From: Solibacillus sp. R5-41
GTDB lineage: Bacteria > Bacillota > Bacilli > Bacillales_A > Planococcaceae
NCBI RefSeq assembly: GCF_002736105.1
Contig: NZ_CP024123.1
Coordinates: 2,534,001 to 2,598,000, forward strand
DNA: 64,000 bases
Direction of reading: 5' to 3'
This document shows positions 1 through 8,550 of the stretch, one piece after another (the first letter of the stretch is position 1; each line of letters starts with the position of its first letter). The position numbers were made by a program, and so were the translations under genes. The notes below the pieces were generated by a model, which was given only the letters and a program-made list of their open reading frames with translations, ran no database searches and was not told the DNA's origin.

Positions 1-102
1 ATCAAATAACGCATATTCTAAATCTTCTATGTCCGCGAAAAAATGAGGATGTTGATCATAAAAGTATTTTCTTTTTTTCAAGTGTAGTTCGGTATTAATC
101 AT
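1..102 (-). CDS. N-terminus of a gene running off the window
   Basis: The first 34 residues of a minus-strand protein are visible and the rest lies outside the window. The ATG is preceded by AAGGGGG at good spacing. The fragment is rich in charged and aromatic residues and has no signal peptide. It lies 160 bp downstream of a lipoprotein gene on the same strand. In enterobacteria the YgiB lipoprotein is followed by the ATP-grasp protein YgiC, so a glutathionylspermidine-synthase-like protein is one possibility, but the fragment is too short to decide. Partial, function unassigned. Confidence 0.5.
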   Translation of the reverse strand, partial: MINTELHLKKRKYFYDQHPHFFADIEDLEYALFD

Positions 103-265
103 AAGATGATTATCCCCCTTGCATCATCTCTTTTAATGGCCGTTATTAAATATGGAGATTTGGAATGATGTGTGGAAACATCTATTCCAACCTCCCCCAG
201 CAATTAAAGAATTACTTTTTTATAAACCCAATAAATTTATTTCCAAAAGAAAAACAGGTTATTTC

Positions 266-1000
266 TCATGAACCCGAAGAACCACCACGTCCTGCTCCAC
301 CTGAACTAAATCCAGATTTACCACTGTTACTGTTGTTGCTATTTGTAGTAGGATTCAACGTACTGTTATTACTGTTGTTACTATTTGTAGGAGAATTCGA
401 CGTACTGTTATTACTGTTGTTACTATTTGTAGGAGAATTCGACGTACTGTTATTAGAGTTATTTTTATTTAGGTTGATCCCGTTATTACTAGTATTTTTA
501 GAAGGATTAGTTGTTGTGTCATTCTTAATAGTAGTCGAACTAGAATTATTGTTAGTATTGTTGTTATTCGGTTTTACTGGCGGTGGTACAACTACCCCAT
601 TACTATTTTTTTTCGTTTTTTCTATTTTTGTTTTATACATAGCGCTACCTGCCATTGCACCTAATGTAGCAAACATAAGCCCATTAAAGAAGTGTTGAGA
701 ATAGTAAGGCGAGTTTTCATCAATGCATTGCGCGGAGCCGTCTTCTGCTTCTTTCCATTCAGCACATGATTGTGAATAATCACTGTCCATTACATTTTCG
801 ACTTTATCATCAACAGTATTATTTTCTGTACCCGGAGAAATATTTGTTTCTTCCTCCATATTTTTTTGTACATCTTTAGTCATATCCTCTACTTGCGGTG
901 CAGGTGACGTTTGAGCGGGCGCTCCACAAGCAGCAAGTTGTAATGTCATAAAAGATGCTGTTGTAATAACCGAGTATTTTCTAAGTTGTTTTTTTTTCAT
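266..1000 (-). CDS. Asn/Ser-rich lipoprotein with 14-residue tandem repeats
   Basis: A 244-residue predicted lipoprotein. A basic N-terminus and hydrophobic stretch end in the lipobox LAAC with Cys25, so it should be lipidated and anchored outside the membrane. Residues 30-75 are acidic, and a hydrophobic segment near residues 105-125 (GLMFATLGAMAGSAM) may touch the membrane. From about residue 140 the protein is a low-complexity Asn/Ser/Thr tail with repeats of 14 residues (NSNNSNNSTSNSPT type), ending in a Gly/Ser-rich tip. No enzyme motif is visible. The ATG is preceded by GGAGG. It could be a YgiB-type envelope protein, but this is weak. Confidence 0.75.
   Translation of the reverse strand: MKKKQLRKYSVITTASFMTLQLAACGAPAQTSPAPQVEDMTKDVQKNMEEETNISPGTENNTVDDKVENVMDSDYSQSCAEWKEAEDGSAQCIDENSPYYSQHFFNGLMFATLGAMAGSAMYKTKIEKTKKNSNGVVVPPPVKPNNNNTNNNSSSTTIKNDTTTNPSKNTSNNGINLNKNNSNNSTSNSPTNSNNSNNSTSNSPTNSNNSNNSTLNPTTNSNNSNSGKSGFSSGGAGRGGSSGS
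345..470. repeat. 42-bp tandem repeat inside the lipoprotein gene
   Basis: About three copies of a 42-bp unit, two nearly identical and one diverged, encode the 14-residue Asn/Ser repeats. The unit keeps the reading frame, so copy-number change would alter tail length without breaking the gene. Confidence 0.8.
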
Positions 1001-1196
1001 AATAGGTTCCTCCGTAATATAACTTGATTTTAGATTTAAATTTGGTTTAATAATTAATCCAAAGAACTTTCTTAACCTTTAACACTTAAACATAATAACA
1101 TGAAAGTCCCGTTGTAATCCCATAATAGGTAATTTTAGTAAATAAAAAACTTTCTGCAGTTATATTTATGTTAGATAGTTAAGGCAGTGGATAATA

Positions 1197-1249
1197 AAAG
1201 GACCACACATTTTAGATATGTCTAATATGTGTGGATGTGTGGTCCTTTA
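1197..1249. terminator. Strong hairpin, likely bidirectional terminator
   Basis: The arms AAAGGACCACACAT and ATGTGTGGTCCTTT are complementary around an AT-rich loop and are flanked by A and T runs. It sits directly before the composite repeat that follows the 189-residue gene, so it most likely ends that minus-strand transcript. Confidence 0.7.
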
Positions 1250-1258
1250 TTTAATTCC

Positions 1259-1291
1259 TTCTTCAACTAAAGCCCCCGGTTAGTGGAAGAA
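1259..1291 (-). repeat. Composite cassette-boundary repeat, short palindromic form
   Basis: Arms TTCTTCAACTAA and TTAGTGGAAGAA flank AGCCCCCGG, pairing at 11 of 12 positions. It lies 2 bp beyond the stop codon of the minus-strand gene at 1293. Confidence 0.75.
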
Positions 1292-1292
1292 C

Positions 1293-1862
1293 TTATTCAA
1301 TTGCACTTAACAATAAATTTAATTCTTCTTCAATTACAGTACCACTATTTTTCTTTGTTATCTCAAAGGTTTTTTTATAAAGGCACGCATATTTCAAGGC
1401 AAGGAAACCATCAATTGGGAACGTATTACTTTGCCATTCTTGACGATATCCTAAAATGCCACGTTGTTTAATAACTCGGTCTAACTCTTTCACTACGCAT
1501 AAAACAAACTCTTCAAAGTTGCATTTTGTTTTTAATACTACTCTAGGTAAATTATTATTAATTTTTCTCTCTACTATGAAATTTTGTTTTTCTGTAATAG
1601 TAATTTCTAAGTCTTCAAAATCACGCTTAAATTCCCAGCATAATAAAAAAGGACCCGTATGCCATTCGATACCTCCATTTCTTTTGTTAAAAGCTCCTTC
1701 CTTCCAATTTAATTTACATAGGGGATGTATCGATGCAAGATATGTAACAAAGTCGCCTAGAGCATCCGAATGAAAAGAAGGATAAAATTCCATCTTTTTA
1801 TTATTGATTTCAAATGTACAAGTTGCACTACCACTTCTAATATCATCATAATAAAACTTCAA
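1293..1862 (-). CDS. Hypothetical cytosolic protein, 189 aa
   Basis: I do not recognise this protein. It is 189 residues, soluble, with many aromatic and acidic residues and no membrane segment or signal peptide. The start is TTG, with GGAGGTGA five bases upstream. The stop codon lies 2 bp from a boundary repeat, and another repeat lies about 115 bp upstream of the start, so the gene forms a single-ORF unit between two repeats. The predicted alternation of strands in the N-terminal half suggests a beta-rich fold. It could be an immunity-like or DUF protein, but nothing specific supports that. Confidence 0.7.
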   Translation of the reverse strand: MKFYYDDIRSGSATCTFEINNKKMEFYPSFHSDALGDFVTYLASIHPLCKLNWKEGAFNKRNGGIEWHTGPFLLCWEFKRDFEDLEITITEKQNFIVERKINNNLPRVVLKTKCNFEEFVLCVVKELDRVIKQRGILGYRQEWQSNTFPIDGFLALKYACLYKKTFEITKKNSGTVIEEELNLLLSAIE

Positions 1863-1976
1863 TTAGCTCACCTCCACAATTATCTTCTGACATCAAAACA
1901 GACGCTCCATTTTCAATCGTAACCTCTGAATTTTTATTTATATTCCTTTCATTCTATATCTTGTGAATATAATCCT

Positions 1977-2046
1977 ACTTAAACTAAACTGCTGCGTTAG
2001 TAAAAAAAAGACTGCTCTATTGAACAATCGCCCCCGTTAGTTAATA
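1977..2046 (-). repeat. Composite boundary repeat with its own terminator
   Basis: Reading on the minus strand: AACTAACGGGGGCGATTG, then AGAGCAGTC plus a T8 run, then the second box ACTAACGCAGCAGTTTAG. The TAA stop of the gene at 2041 overlaps the first AACTAAC box. Confidence 0.75.
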
Positions 2047-2682
2047 AAATGCTATGACAATAATAATGAACAAATTAGCGATAAAATGTGAAATTGCACT
2101 TATCCATACATTGTTTGTTTTGTAAAATGCGACACCGTACAAAATACTATTTATGAATATGAAGAAAATATCATAACTGACTATCACAATATTACCGACT
2201 GTGAAATGACCTAGTGAGAATAGTATAGATGTCAAAATTAACGTTGGAATGATTGGTAACCATTTGCTTATTAGCTTTTGGAAAAAACCCCGCCACGCGA
2301 TTTCTTCACCTAATGCTAAAATGGCAACTTGAAGGACGAGTAATAATAGCTTATCTAATGAAACCATAGATTCTGTTCTGTGATAAATGTGTTCTATGAA
2401 TTCAGGTAATAACAGTGTTGCTAAAATAAAACAGACAATATTAATTATAGATGGTAAAACAATCCAAAATAATATTGATTTATCTTTTAGACTTGTTCCA
2501 ATTGCTTTCACATTTAGTCCATTATGAGAAGAAGTATTTTTTTCTAAAACTCTATTGATAAAGTAAAATGTGATACCAACAATAACAGATATTCCAGCAA
2601 TACCAAATCCCCAAAAGTTAGAAACGGACACAATGGTCATAACTACCATCGCTACTAAACATATACTATTAATTTTAGACAA
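2041..2682 (-). CDS. CPBP family intramembrane metalloprotease
   Basis: A 213-residue polytopic membrane protein of the CPBP (CAAX protease/bacteriocin-processing, Abi) family, a glutamic-type intramembrane protease related to Rce1. The diagnostic motifs are present in order: EEIAWRGF (EExxxR) near residue 126, LGHF about 30 residues later, and SHFIANLF near the C-terminus. It has roughly six hydrophobic segments, and the N-terminal ones lack a cleavable signal. The start TTG has GGGGAG six bases upstream. The TAA stop overlaps a boundary repeat. In Gram-positive bacteria relatives often act in bacteriocin self-immunity or protein maturation. The substrate here is unknown. Confidence 0.88.
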   Translation of the reverse strand: MSKINSICLVAMVVMTIVSVSNFWGFGIAGISVIVGITFYFINRVLEKNTSSHNGLNVKAIGTSLKDKSILFWIVLPSIINIVCFILATLLLPEFIEHIYHRTESMVSLDKLLLLVLQVAILALGEEIAWRGFFQKLISKWLPIIPTLILTSILFSLGHFTVGNIVIVSYDIFFIFINSILYGVAFYKTNNVWISAISHFIANLFIIIVIAFY

Positions 2683-2723
2683 ATTTATCTCCCCTTTTCA
2701 ATAAATCTTTAATATAAAGCTTT

Positions 2724-2822
2724 TTCTTATTGAACTAACCTGCTCCGTTAGTTTAATAAGAAAAAAGAGTTGCATATGCAACTCAATGAATTCAAGTAAA
2801 GCCCCCGTTAGTTCAATAAGAA
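2724..2822 (-). repeat. Composite boundary repeat, full-length canonical copy
   Basis: A model copy of 99 bp. Outer arms TTCTTATTGAACTAAC and GTTAGTTCAATAAGAA are perfectly complementary. Inside are a second GTTAGTTTAATAAGAA arm, the 18-bp perfect stem GAGTTGCATATGCAACTC followed on the minus strand by a T-rich run, and the box CTTTACTTGAA. It lies 5 bp past the stop of the gene at 2827. Confidence 0.9.
2743..2787 (-). terminator. Rho-independent terminator inside the boundary repeat
   Basis: On the minus strand the stem GAGTTGCATATGCAACTC is followed by TTTTTTCTTATT. This is the commonest of several terminator modules found in the repeats and would end the 89-residue gene at 2827. Confidence 0.75.
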
Positions 2823-2826
2823 TTTT

Positions 2827-3096
2827 TTAAAAATATAAGAAATATGATAAAGAAAAAACTAAAACCATATACACACTATTTTTAATCCAAATGATTTTTT
2901 TACTTATTCCAGCTTTTTTTTCTAAGTAATTGATATAGTTAATCGTTAATATAAATCCAAGAATTATCATTAAGTATCCCTTAGGTTCATTTACCTTAAC
3001 AAGATACCCTATTATACCTAAAGCAATGAGTATGGTTCCGATAGTGACCAAAATCATATAAAAATAAAGAACTTTCTTATCATTTTTCAAAAACAA
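2827..3096 (-). CDS. Small membrane protein, 89 aa
   Basis: Three hydrophobic segments (about residues 9-31, 38-55 and 70-88), separated by short basic loops, predict a small integral membrane protein. I see no family motif. A TTG start is preceded by GGGGAGG; a second TTG two codons later is equally possible. Boundary repeats lie on both sides, the downstream one 5 bp from the stop, so this is a one-gene unit. Function unknown. Confidence 0.65.
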   Translation of the reverse strand: MFLKNDKKVLYFYMILVTIGTILIALGIIGYLVKVNEPKGYLMIILGFILTINYINYLEKKAGISKKIIWIKNSVYMVLVFSLSYFLYF

Positions 3097-3129
3097 GCCC
3101 TCCCCAAATAAGGTTTACCATATAAAACC

Positions 3130-3222
3130 AATTACACTAACCTGCTTCTTTATTTGAATAAAAAAAGAGCCGATTGAACAGCTCAAAGATCTTCAAATAA
3201 AGTCACTGTTAGTTTAATAAGA
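3130..3222 (-). repeat. Composite boundary repeat, diverged
   Basis: Keeps the two-box plan with a different terminator: GAGCTGTTCAATCGGCTC followed by T7 on the minus strand. The outer box is degenerate (AACAGTGAC instead of AACGGGGGC). Confidence 0.75.
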
Positions 3223-3227
3223 GATGT

Positions 3228-3752
3228 TTATTTAATGTACATTTCCTTCAAAGCTATTTCGATAATAGTTTTAATAAACGGTTCCTTCTTCTTTGTATAT
3301 GTTGGTCTATCGAACATATATTTAGAGGCAAGTTTTTTTTTTAATGAAGCATACTCTTTAGCTACATGGGGGTGTAACCTAAGATAATCTCGAAACAATA
3401 ATTTTTCAATCCACTCACTACTGTTAATTTCACAGATATGCAGATGACAAGTACCCTGACCCCATAATCCCTTCCTAAAAAACCTTCTATCTTTTAACTC
3501 AGGTTTATGAACATATTCATATTCAATTTCACTAAGAGGAATAACAAAATTGGATACTTCATCTAAATCTTGTACGCCCACAATAATATCAATTATTGGT
3601 TTCGCTTCTAATTCCTTTATAGAAGTGCTTCCAATATGTTCAATTCCAACAACTTTATCACCTATAACATCAACAATTCTTTTTTTCTCATATTCAAATT
3701 CTTTTTCCCAATTAACGTTATAATCACTAAGATTAACAATTGGTTTCCTCAT
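3228..3752 (-). CDS. GrpB family protein (UPF0157)
   Basis: A 174-residue protein of the GrpB/UPF0157 family, a branch of the nucleotidyltransferase superfamily. The family signature is clear: an N-terminal NVNWEKEFEYEKKRI segment, GIEHIGSTSI near residue 38 and AKPIIDIIVGV near residue 51, the nucleotidyltransferase-like core. A later HLHICE motif near residue 105 is also typical. Length is normal for the family. Some relatives are fused to dephospho-CoA kinase, but the activity of free GrpB proteins is not settled. ATG with GGTGGG upstream. A boundary repeat ends 6 bp after the stop. Confidence 0.9.
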   Translation of the reverse strand: MRKPIVNLSDYNVNWEKEFEYEKKRIVDVIGDKVVGIEHIGSTSIKELEAKPIIDIIVGVQDLDEVSNFVIPLSEIEYEYVHKPELKDRRFFRKGLWGQGTCHLHICEINSSEWIEKLLFRDYLRLHPHVAKEYASLKKKLASKYMFDRPTYTKKKEPFIKTIIEIALKEMYIK

Positions 3753-4181
3753 TTTGTTCCCACCTATAAAATAATACTTCTTATATCTAATTCTATAAAG
3801 CTTAGCGAAAACCTTCCAATCACAAAAGGATACTTCCAGCTGTTAAATGACAATAAATTTATTTTATTTCGTGCTTTGTTATAAACGATAGTCTTTTTAC
3901 AAGGCTACAGTTCATAAGACGTTTGAATTAATGAATGGGTAAGTCTATTGTGGTATTTCTATTTTCGCGTTTTGGTGAGATCCTAAGAAAATACATAGAA
4001 TGATGAAAAAATTCTTTTCATTAGGACACGAACTTGTTATAATTTTTTAGTTTTCAAGTAAATGGGGTGCATAGTTAACAATTTAAATTGGTTAAACTTA
4101 ATGTGAGTAACCAATGAAGGGGAAATGTTAGACAGAGGACGTAATTGTTATAGAAGATCGACATAAAAGGAGTTTGTTGGC
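3753..4181. other. Intergenic region upstream of the DASS carrier
   Basis: This 429-bp gap separates divergent genes. A TATAAT-like hexamer near 4036 could belong to the promoter of the carrier, but no good -35 is evident. No repeat copy or further ORF seen. Confidence 0.4.
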
Positions 4182-5606
4182 ATGAAAGAAACATCAGGAA
4201 GTACGATAAAATGGATTCCTTTCTTCATTACCATTGCAATTGGTATTATTATTTGGTTTATACCGGCACCTGCTGGAGTAGAAGAAAGTGCATGGCATTT
4301 GTTTGCTGTATTTGTTGCGACAATTGTCGGTTTTATTTCAAAACCATTACCTATGGGAGCTATTTCAATTATTGCTATGGCAGTGATCGCGGTGACTAAC
4401 ACGCTAACAATTGAAGAAACGCTAAGTGGGTTTGGTAATTCGACGATTTGGCTTATCGTTATTGCGTTCTTTATTTCGCGTGGATTTATTAAGACGGGGT
4501 TAGGTGAACGTATAGCTTATGTATTTGTTCGGTTATTTGGGAAGAAAACGTTAAGCTTGTCGTATTCTTTATTGCTAAGTGATTTAATTTTGGCACCTGC
4601 TATTCCGAGTAATACGGCACGTGCAGGTGGTGTGATTTTTCCTATTATCCAATCCTTATCACGTACATTTGGTTCTAAACCAGAAGATGGTACAGAACGT
4701 AAAATGGGAGCCTTTCTTTTGACGGTAGGATTTCAAGGGAACTTGATTACATCTGCTATGTTTATGACAGCTATGGCAGCCAATCCTTTAATTGCTAAGC
4801 TAGCGAGTGATACGGCTGGTGTAACAATAACGTGGTTTGGGTGGGCAACTGCTATGATTGTTCCAGGATTAGTAGCATTGATTGTTGTTCCATTTATTAT
4901 CTATAAGATTTTTCCTCCAGAGATTAAACAAACTCCAGAAGCAAGTCGAATTGCCAAAGAGAAATTAGATGAGTTTGGGCCATTAAAAAGCTCTGAGAAA
5001 CGCATGATTGCCGTGTTTATTGTTGTTTTAGGACTTTGGATTGGTGGGGATTCTTTAGGCATTGGTGCCACAACTGCTGCTTTAATAGGGCTTTCCTTAC
5101 TTTTATTATTAGAAGTACTAACATGGTCAGATATTAAAAATGAACAAGGAGCCTGGGATACGCTTGTTTGGTTTGCGACGCTCTTTATGATGGCCTCTTA
5201 CATGAACAAGCTTGGACTGATTCCGTGGTTTAGTAAAGAGGTCAGTTCGTTTGTGTCTGGCTATAATTGGATGTTTGCGGTATTGATATTAGCACTTGTC
5301 TATTTCTATTCACACTATTTCTTTGCAAGTTCTACAGCGCATATTAGTGCCATGTATGCCGCGTTTCTATCTGTTATGCTTCAAGCGGGAGCACCAGCCA
5401 TGCTTTCGGTAATCCTATTAGCAGCATTCAGTAATTTATTTGGTGCCACAACTCATTACGGTTCTGGTCCTGCTCCTGTATTCTTTGGCGCAGGTTATAT
5501 TGAACAGAAAAAATGGTGGACGGTAGGCTTTATTGTCTCTATCGTTACGATTCTCATTTTTGTTATAATCGGCGGCTTATGGTGGAAGCTACTTGGCTAT
5601 TGGTAA
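4182..5606 (+). CDS. DASS family sodium/dicarboxylate or 2-oxoglutarate/malate transporter
   Basis: A 474-residue carrier with about 12 hydrophobic segments, belonging to the divalent anion:Na+ symporter (DASS/SLC13) family. The conserved SNTARAGG segment after the first scaffold half, the FISRGFIKTGLGERIAY region and the second-half motif FGATTHYGSGPAP correspond to the two substrate and sodium binding SNT-type hairpins. It resembles Bacillus YflS and the plant-type 2-oxoglutarate/malate translocators, so uptake of C4/C5 dicarboxylates is likely. ATG with AAAGGAG upstream. It is monocistronic, followed by a strong terminator, and lacks nearby cassette repeats, so it looks like resident chromosome. 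Confidence 0.92.
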   Translation: MKETSGSTIKWIPFFITIAIGIIIWFIPAPAGVEESAWHLFAVFVATIVGFISKPLPMGAISIIAMAVIAVTNTLTIEETLSGFGNSTIWLIVIAFFISRGFIKTGLGERIAYVFVRLFGKKTLSLSYSLLLSDLILAPAIPSNTARAGGVIFPIIQSLSRTFGSKPEDGTERKMGAFLLTVGFQGNLITSAMFMTAMAANPLIAKLASDTAGVTITWFGWATAMIVPGLVALIVVPFIIYKIFPPEIKQTPEASRIAKEKLDEFGPLKSSEKRMIAVFIVVLGLWIGGDSLGIGATTAALIGLSLLLLLEVLTWSDIKNEQGAWDTLVWFATLFMMASYMNKLGLIPWFSKEVSSFVSGYNWMFAVLILALVYFYSHYFFASSTAHISAMYAAFLSVMLQAGAPAMLSVILLAAFSNLFGATTHYGSGPAPVFFGAGYIEQKKWWTVGFIVSIVTILIFVIIGGLWWKLLGYW

Positions 5607-5614
5607 GATAGATT

Positions 5615-5665
5615 TGAGCACGGCTACACAAGGATAAAAAGGCTTTTTAGCCGTGCTCAAGTAAA
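5615..5665 (+). terminator. Terminator of the DASS carrier gene
   Basis: Stem GAGCACGGCT / AGCCGTGCTC with a longer loop, followed by a T-rich run, starting 9 bp after the stop codon. Confidence 0.85.
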
Positions 5666-5743
5666 TTTTTTTCCTAATTTAGAGTCTCTTCCTGCTTCGC
5701 CAAATCCCATAGCCTTGGATTTCCATAATGAAGTGAAAAGAGC

Positions 5744-6289
5744 TTACACATCCAAGCTGTTGATGATAGCCAATATTTGATGATCTGTCCATTTGCCATT
5801 AATCTTCAGATTTCCTTTAGCTATACCTTCTTTTTCAAACCCTACTTTTTCTAATACACGAATAGATGCTATGTTGTCAGGCATAGCTCCTGCCTCAATT
5901 CTATGGAGTTTTAATTCTTTAAAAGCAAAGTCTACAACAAGTTTAAGAGCTTCCGTTGTATAGCCCTTTCCATTATACCCCTTATCTAAAGTAAATCCCG
6001 TATAACAGCTTTGTAGGTCTCCCCTTGAAATTTGAGTTAATGAAATGTCTCCGATAAGTTTATCAGTTGCTTTTAAAAAGATTCCAAAGGGATATAATTG
6101 CCCTTCATCTGACTTTTTCAATGCCTGTTGAAGGCGTTGTTTTTGAAATTCCTCTGTATAAAAGGCTTCTGGAATTAATGGGCTAACTCGTTGAAAAAAT
6201 TCGCGATTTCTATAATGCAAGCTTGCTAACTCGCTGGAGTCAGAAATTTTGTAAAGTCGGAGATAAATTTGTTCCCCTACTAGCTTCAT
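5744..6289 (-). CDS. GNAT acetyltransferase, RimJ/RimL type
   Basis: A 181-residue acetyl-CoA dependent N-acetyltransferase of the Acetyltransf_3 (RimJ/RimL) group. Features in order: N-terminal strand LRLYKISDSSELASLH, central GDISLTQISRG, the acetyl-CoA loop GYNGKGYTTEALK (Q/RxxGxG/A type) near residue 120, and the C-terminal DNIASIRVLEKVGFEKEG motif. This group modifies N-terminal amines of ribosomal proteins or small-molecule amines. I chose the ATG at 6289 because GGAGGGG lies 5 bp upstream; an upstream ATG at 6328 has no ribosome binding site. Confidence 0.9.
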   Translation of the reverse strand: MKLVGEQIYLRLYKISDSSELASLHYRNREFFQRVSPLIPEAFYTEEFQKQRLQQALKKSDEGQLYPFGIFLKATDKLIGDISLTQISRGDLQSCYTGFTLDKGYNGKGYTTEALKLVVDFAFKELKLHRIEAGAMPDNIASIRVLEKVGFEKEGIAKGNLKINGKWTDHQILAIINSLDV

Positions 6290-6370
6290 AGTACCCCTCC
6301 AATTTCTTTTTACAACCATTTTATTCAATTTAATAATAGAGTATGATGTATATTACTCTTTTAATGTAAA

Positions 6371-6409
6371 TTCTTATTGCACTAACCTGCAGCTTTAGTT
6401 CAATAAGAA
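6371..6409 (-). repeat. Boundary repeat, single-hairpin form
   Basis: Arms TTCTTATTGCACTAAC and TTTAGTTCAATAAGAA, loop CTGCAGC. It has no separate terminator module; the hairpin lies 13 bp past the stop at 6422. Confidence 0.75.
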
Positions 6410-6421
6410 TTATTTATATTT

Positions 6422-6910
6422 TTATCTTTCTAATATTATACAATATTGTTCTTTAAATTTTTCATAGTTCCAATTGTACAGTTTCACCAGGTGATTTAGA
6501 GATAATTCTTCATAGTAACATCTAATATACGGTATATTTATTTCATTATCGTCAAGACCAATCCATACTTTCCATAGTTCTAAAATCTGTCCTTCTCTAA
6601 TATTTTCTTTTAGGTACTCCAGTAATTGCTTTGCCCTCAATTCCGAATAGATAAAATTCACTTCATAAATGAATGGATAACTTGTATATCCACTTACATC
6701 ATAGTAAGCGTCCTTTTTAATGACCAATTCATTTAAGTCATCTTCATTTTCAACAAATAATATTTTGCTATTAGGGTCCATCTTCTCCCAAGGTACCAAC
6801 TCATGTGGTTTTATTTCTAATTCTATAGCTTCCTTAACAGTAATATACTTCGCTTTTGTTTCTACTTCTGGCATTTCATAATTTGTTGCTATAAATGAAC
6901 AAAAACTCAT
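6422..6910 (-). CDS. Hypothetical protein, 162 aa
   Basis: Not recognised. A soluble, acidic 162-residue protein rich in Glu, Tyr and Trp, with no signal, membrane segment or catalytic motif I can name. ATG with a strong AGGAGGTGG site. It lies between two boundary repeats as a single-gene unit. The composition and lack of motifs resemble the orphan proteins common in variable regions of Bacilli; an immunity protein is conceivable but unsupported. Confidence 0.65.
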   Translation of the reverse strand: MSFCSFIATNYEMPEVETKAKYITVKEAIELEIKPHELVPWEKMDPNSKILFVENEDDLNELVIKKDAYYDVSGYTSYPFIYEVNFIYSELRAKQLLEYLKENIREGQILELWKVWIGLDDNEINIPYIRCYYEELSLNHLVKLYNWNYEKFKEQYCIILER

Positions 6911-6930
6911 TTAACCACCTCCTAAATCAA

Positions 6931-7041
6931 TCCTTATTAAATTATCCTGCTTCGTTAGTTCAATAAGAAAAAAGGAGTTGCATATGCACCTCAATGATCT
7001 TCAAGTAAAGCTCCGTTAGTTTAAGTGTAATCATTCACAAG
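6931..7041 (-). repeat. Composite boundary repeat, full length
   Basis: Two-box plan with the stem GAGTTGCATATGCACCTC (one mismatch from canonical) and the extended tail TTTAAGTGTAATCATTCAC seen on many copies. Confidence 0.85.
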
Positions 7042-7154
7042 CTCTATTAACTTATCTAAAATTTTTAAATAATGAACAAAAACTACACTTTGCCACCACA
7101 CAGAGTATGGAGATTATTTCAAGTAAAATAAAACTACCAATATAATTTTAAAAC

Positions 7155-7787
7155 TCATTTATTTATTGAGTTCATTAACTGGAAGAAGTATTCAAGCTTG
7201 TGAGTCTTATTTAGGCTATACCACGAATGTAATGTATCTGGTGCAAGTACATCTAATTTTTTCAGTACTTCCATCGCAAATTCCAAAGGAGCTACTCCTG
7301 ATGCAGTAATCAAATTTCCACCAACTACCACAGATTCTATCTCATACAAATTTTCCCCTTTATAATTAGGACAGACCATTTTAATATACTCTAAGCTATT
7401 ACTAGTGTGCTTTCTAGAATCTAGATATCCCATATTCGCTAGTCCCTCAGTTGCACCACATATAGCAGCAACAATAGTGCCAAGTTTTAAAGCCTCACCG
7501 ATTTCTTTCAAGATAGTGTGATGAATATCTTCTCCCCAAGTATTCCCCCCAGGCAGAATTACAAGATCATTACTATCAAAGTTACATTCATCAAGAGAAA
7601 TATCTGGTTTTATACTCAGTCCCCCCATTGTAGTAATAATTTCTTTATTCGATCCTACTGTAATTACTTTTAAAGGAGCTAAATCCTTTTTGAAGTATCT
7701 TCCTGAGTTTAATTCAGCAATTAAATATCCATATTCCCAGTCTGACATTGTATTAAATACATAAAGATAAACCTTTTTTATTTGCAT
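7155..7787 (-). CDS. DJ-1/PfpI family (class I glutamine amidotransferase-like) protein
   Basis: A 210-residue DJ-1/PfpI superfamily protein. The nucleophile elbow is VAAICGATEGLANMGYL with Cys near residue 110, preceded by the conserved LVILPGGNTWGE strand-turn. The N-terminus (VYLYVFNTMSDWEYGY) carries the family's Asp/Glu-containing first helix. Relatives such as Bacillus YoaZ are stress-associated deglycase, hydrolase or chaperone-like proteins; which activity applies here cannot be read from sequence. ATG with GGAGGGTG upstream. The downstream repeat is 114 bp from the stop. Confidence 0.87.
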   Translation of the reverse strand: MQIKKVYLYVFNTMSDWEYGYLIAELNSGRYFKKDLAPLKVITVGSNKEIITTMGGLSIKPDISLDECNFDSNDLVILPGGNTWGEDIHHTILKEIGEALKLGTIVAAICGATEGLANMGYLDSRKHTSNSLEYIKMVCPNYKGENLYEIESVVVGGNLITASGVAPLEFAMEVLKKLDVLAPDTLHSWYSLNKTHKLEYFFQLMNSINK

Positions 7788-7910
7788 CCACTAACACCCT
7801 CCTATCAAATTTTCATAGTTTATTCTTTTCTACATTAAAATCTACCACTCCCAAAAGAACATATGTTCTTCAAAATGTAATTATATACCACAATTAACTA
7901 ATAATCTATT

Positions 7911-8008
7911 TCTTTCTCAACTAAACTGCTCCGTTAGACCAATAAGAAAAAAGAGCTGCATATGCAACTCAATGATTTTCAAGAAAAGCCCCCGTTAGTG
8001 ATAAAGGC
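7911..8008 (-). repeat. Composite boundary repeat, full length
   Basis: Canonical terminator stem GAGCTGCATATGCAACTC. Outer arms are TTTCTCAACTAA and TTAGTGATAAAG, different in sequence from neighbours but still partly complementary. Confidence 0.85.
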
Positions 8009-8058
8009 AACTGCACTACTTCTGAAATCACCAATCTATGAATCGCTTTTTGTCACAC

Positions 8059-8235
8059 TTAATTTTTCTTAGTTATTTCTTTAAGTAAAGAAATAATTTC
8101 TTTGTTTTGTTCAATTTGAATTTCACTATTCACTCGAATGATTCTAACCCATCTTAATACTAAAGCTACTAACAAAATTGGTATTAATGTAAACAACGCT
8201 CCTACCAAACCTACCGTATCCCCAGAAAAATTCAT
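8059..8235 (-). CDS. Small single-pass membrane protein, 58 aa
   Basis: A 58-codon gene. One hydrophobic segment (about residues 9-30, GLVGALFTLIPILLVALVLR) is followed by a charged, helical C-terminal tail with Lys and Glu, probably cytoplasmic. The ATG has GGAAGGG upstream. The form (short lumenal end, one helix, coiled-coil-like tail) recalls DUF4083-type small proteins of Bacilli. It sits between boundary repeats, so it is the sole gene of its unit. Confidence 0.6.
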   Translation of the reverse strand: MNFSGDTVGLVGALFTLIPILLVALVLRWVRIIRVNSEIQIEQNKEIISLLKEITKKN

Positions 8236-8282
8236 TTTGAAAGCCCTTCCTTTTAATCAATTTTACCATAATAATACAACCT

Positions 8283-8390
8283 CTTTGTTTAACTATCCTG
8301 CTCCATTAGTTCAAAAAAAAAAGCTGCCTATGCAACTCAATGATCTTCAAGTAAAGCCCCCGTTAGTTGAAGTATATTCTTTCACAATGT
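8283..8390 (-). repeat. Composite boundary repeat, full length
   Basis: Has both boxes and the extended tail TTGAAGTATATTCTTTCAC. The terminator stem is partly decayed (GCTGCCTATGCAACTC). No intact gene follows on the minus-strand upstream side before 8.77 kb. Confidence 0.8.
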
Positions 8391-8550
8391 CTTATGAGGT
8401 TTTTATTTATTGATATACCAATCTCAATCCGATCACTCATAAGGCTCCGCTTTTTTTAATAATTCGTTTTTACTGGGTCTATTTTGTTTTGCTCTTTTTG
8501 GGGTTTTGAGCTTTTAAAATTTCCACAGGAGTATCAATCTTATTGACGTG

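Noticed and set aside
165-698. Leu-rich + strand ORF
   Set aside because: It is the antisense shadow of the Asn-rich repeats of the lipoprotein gene.
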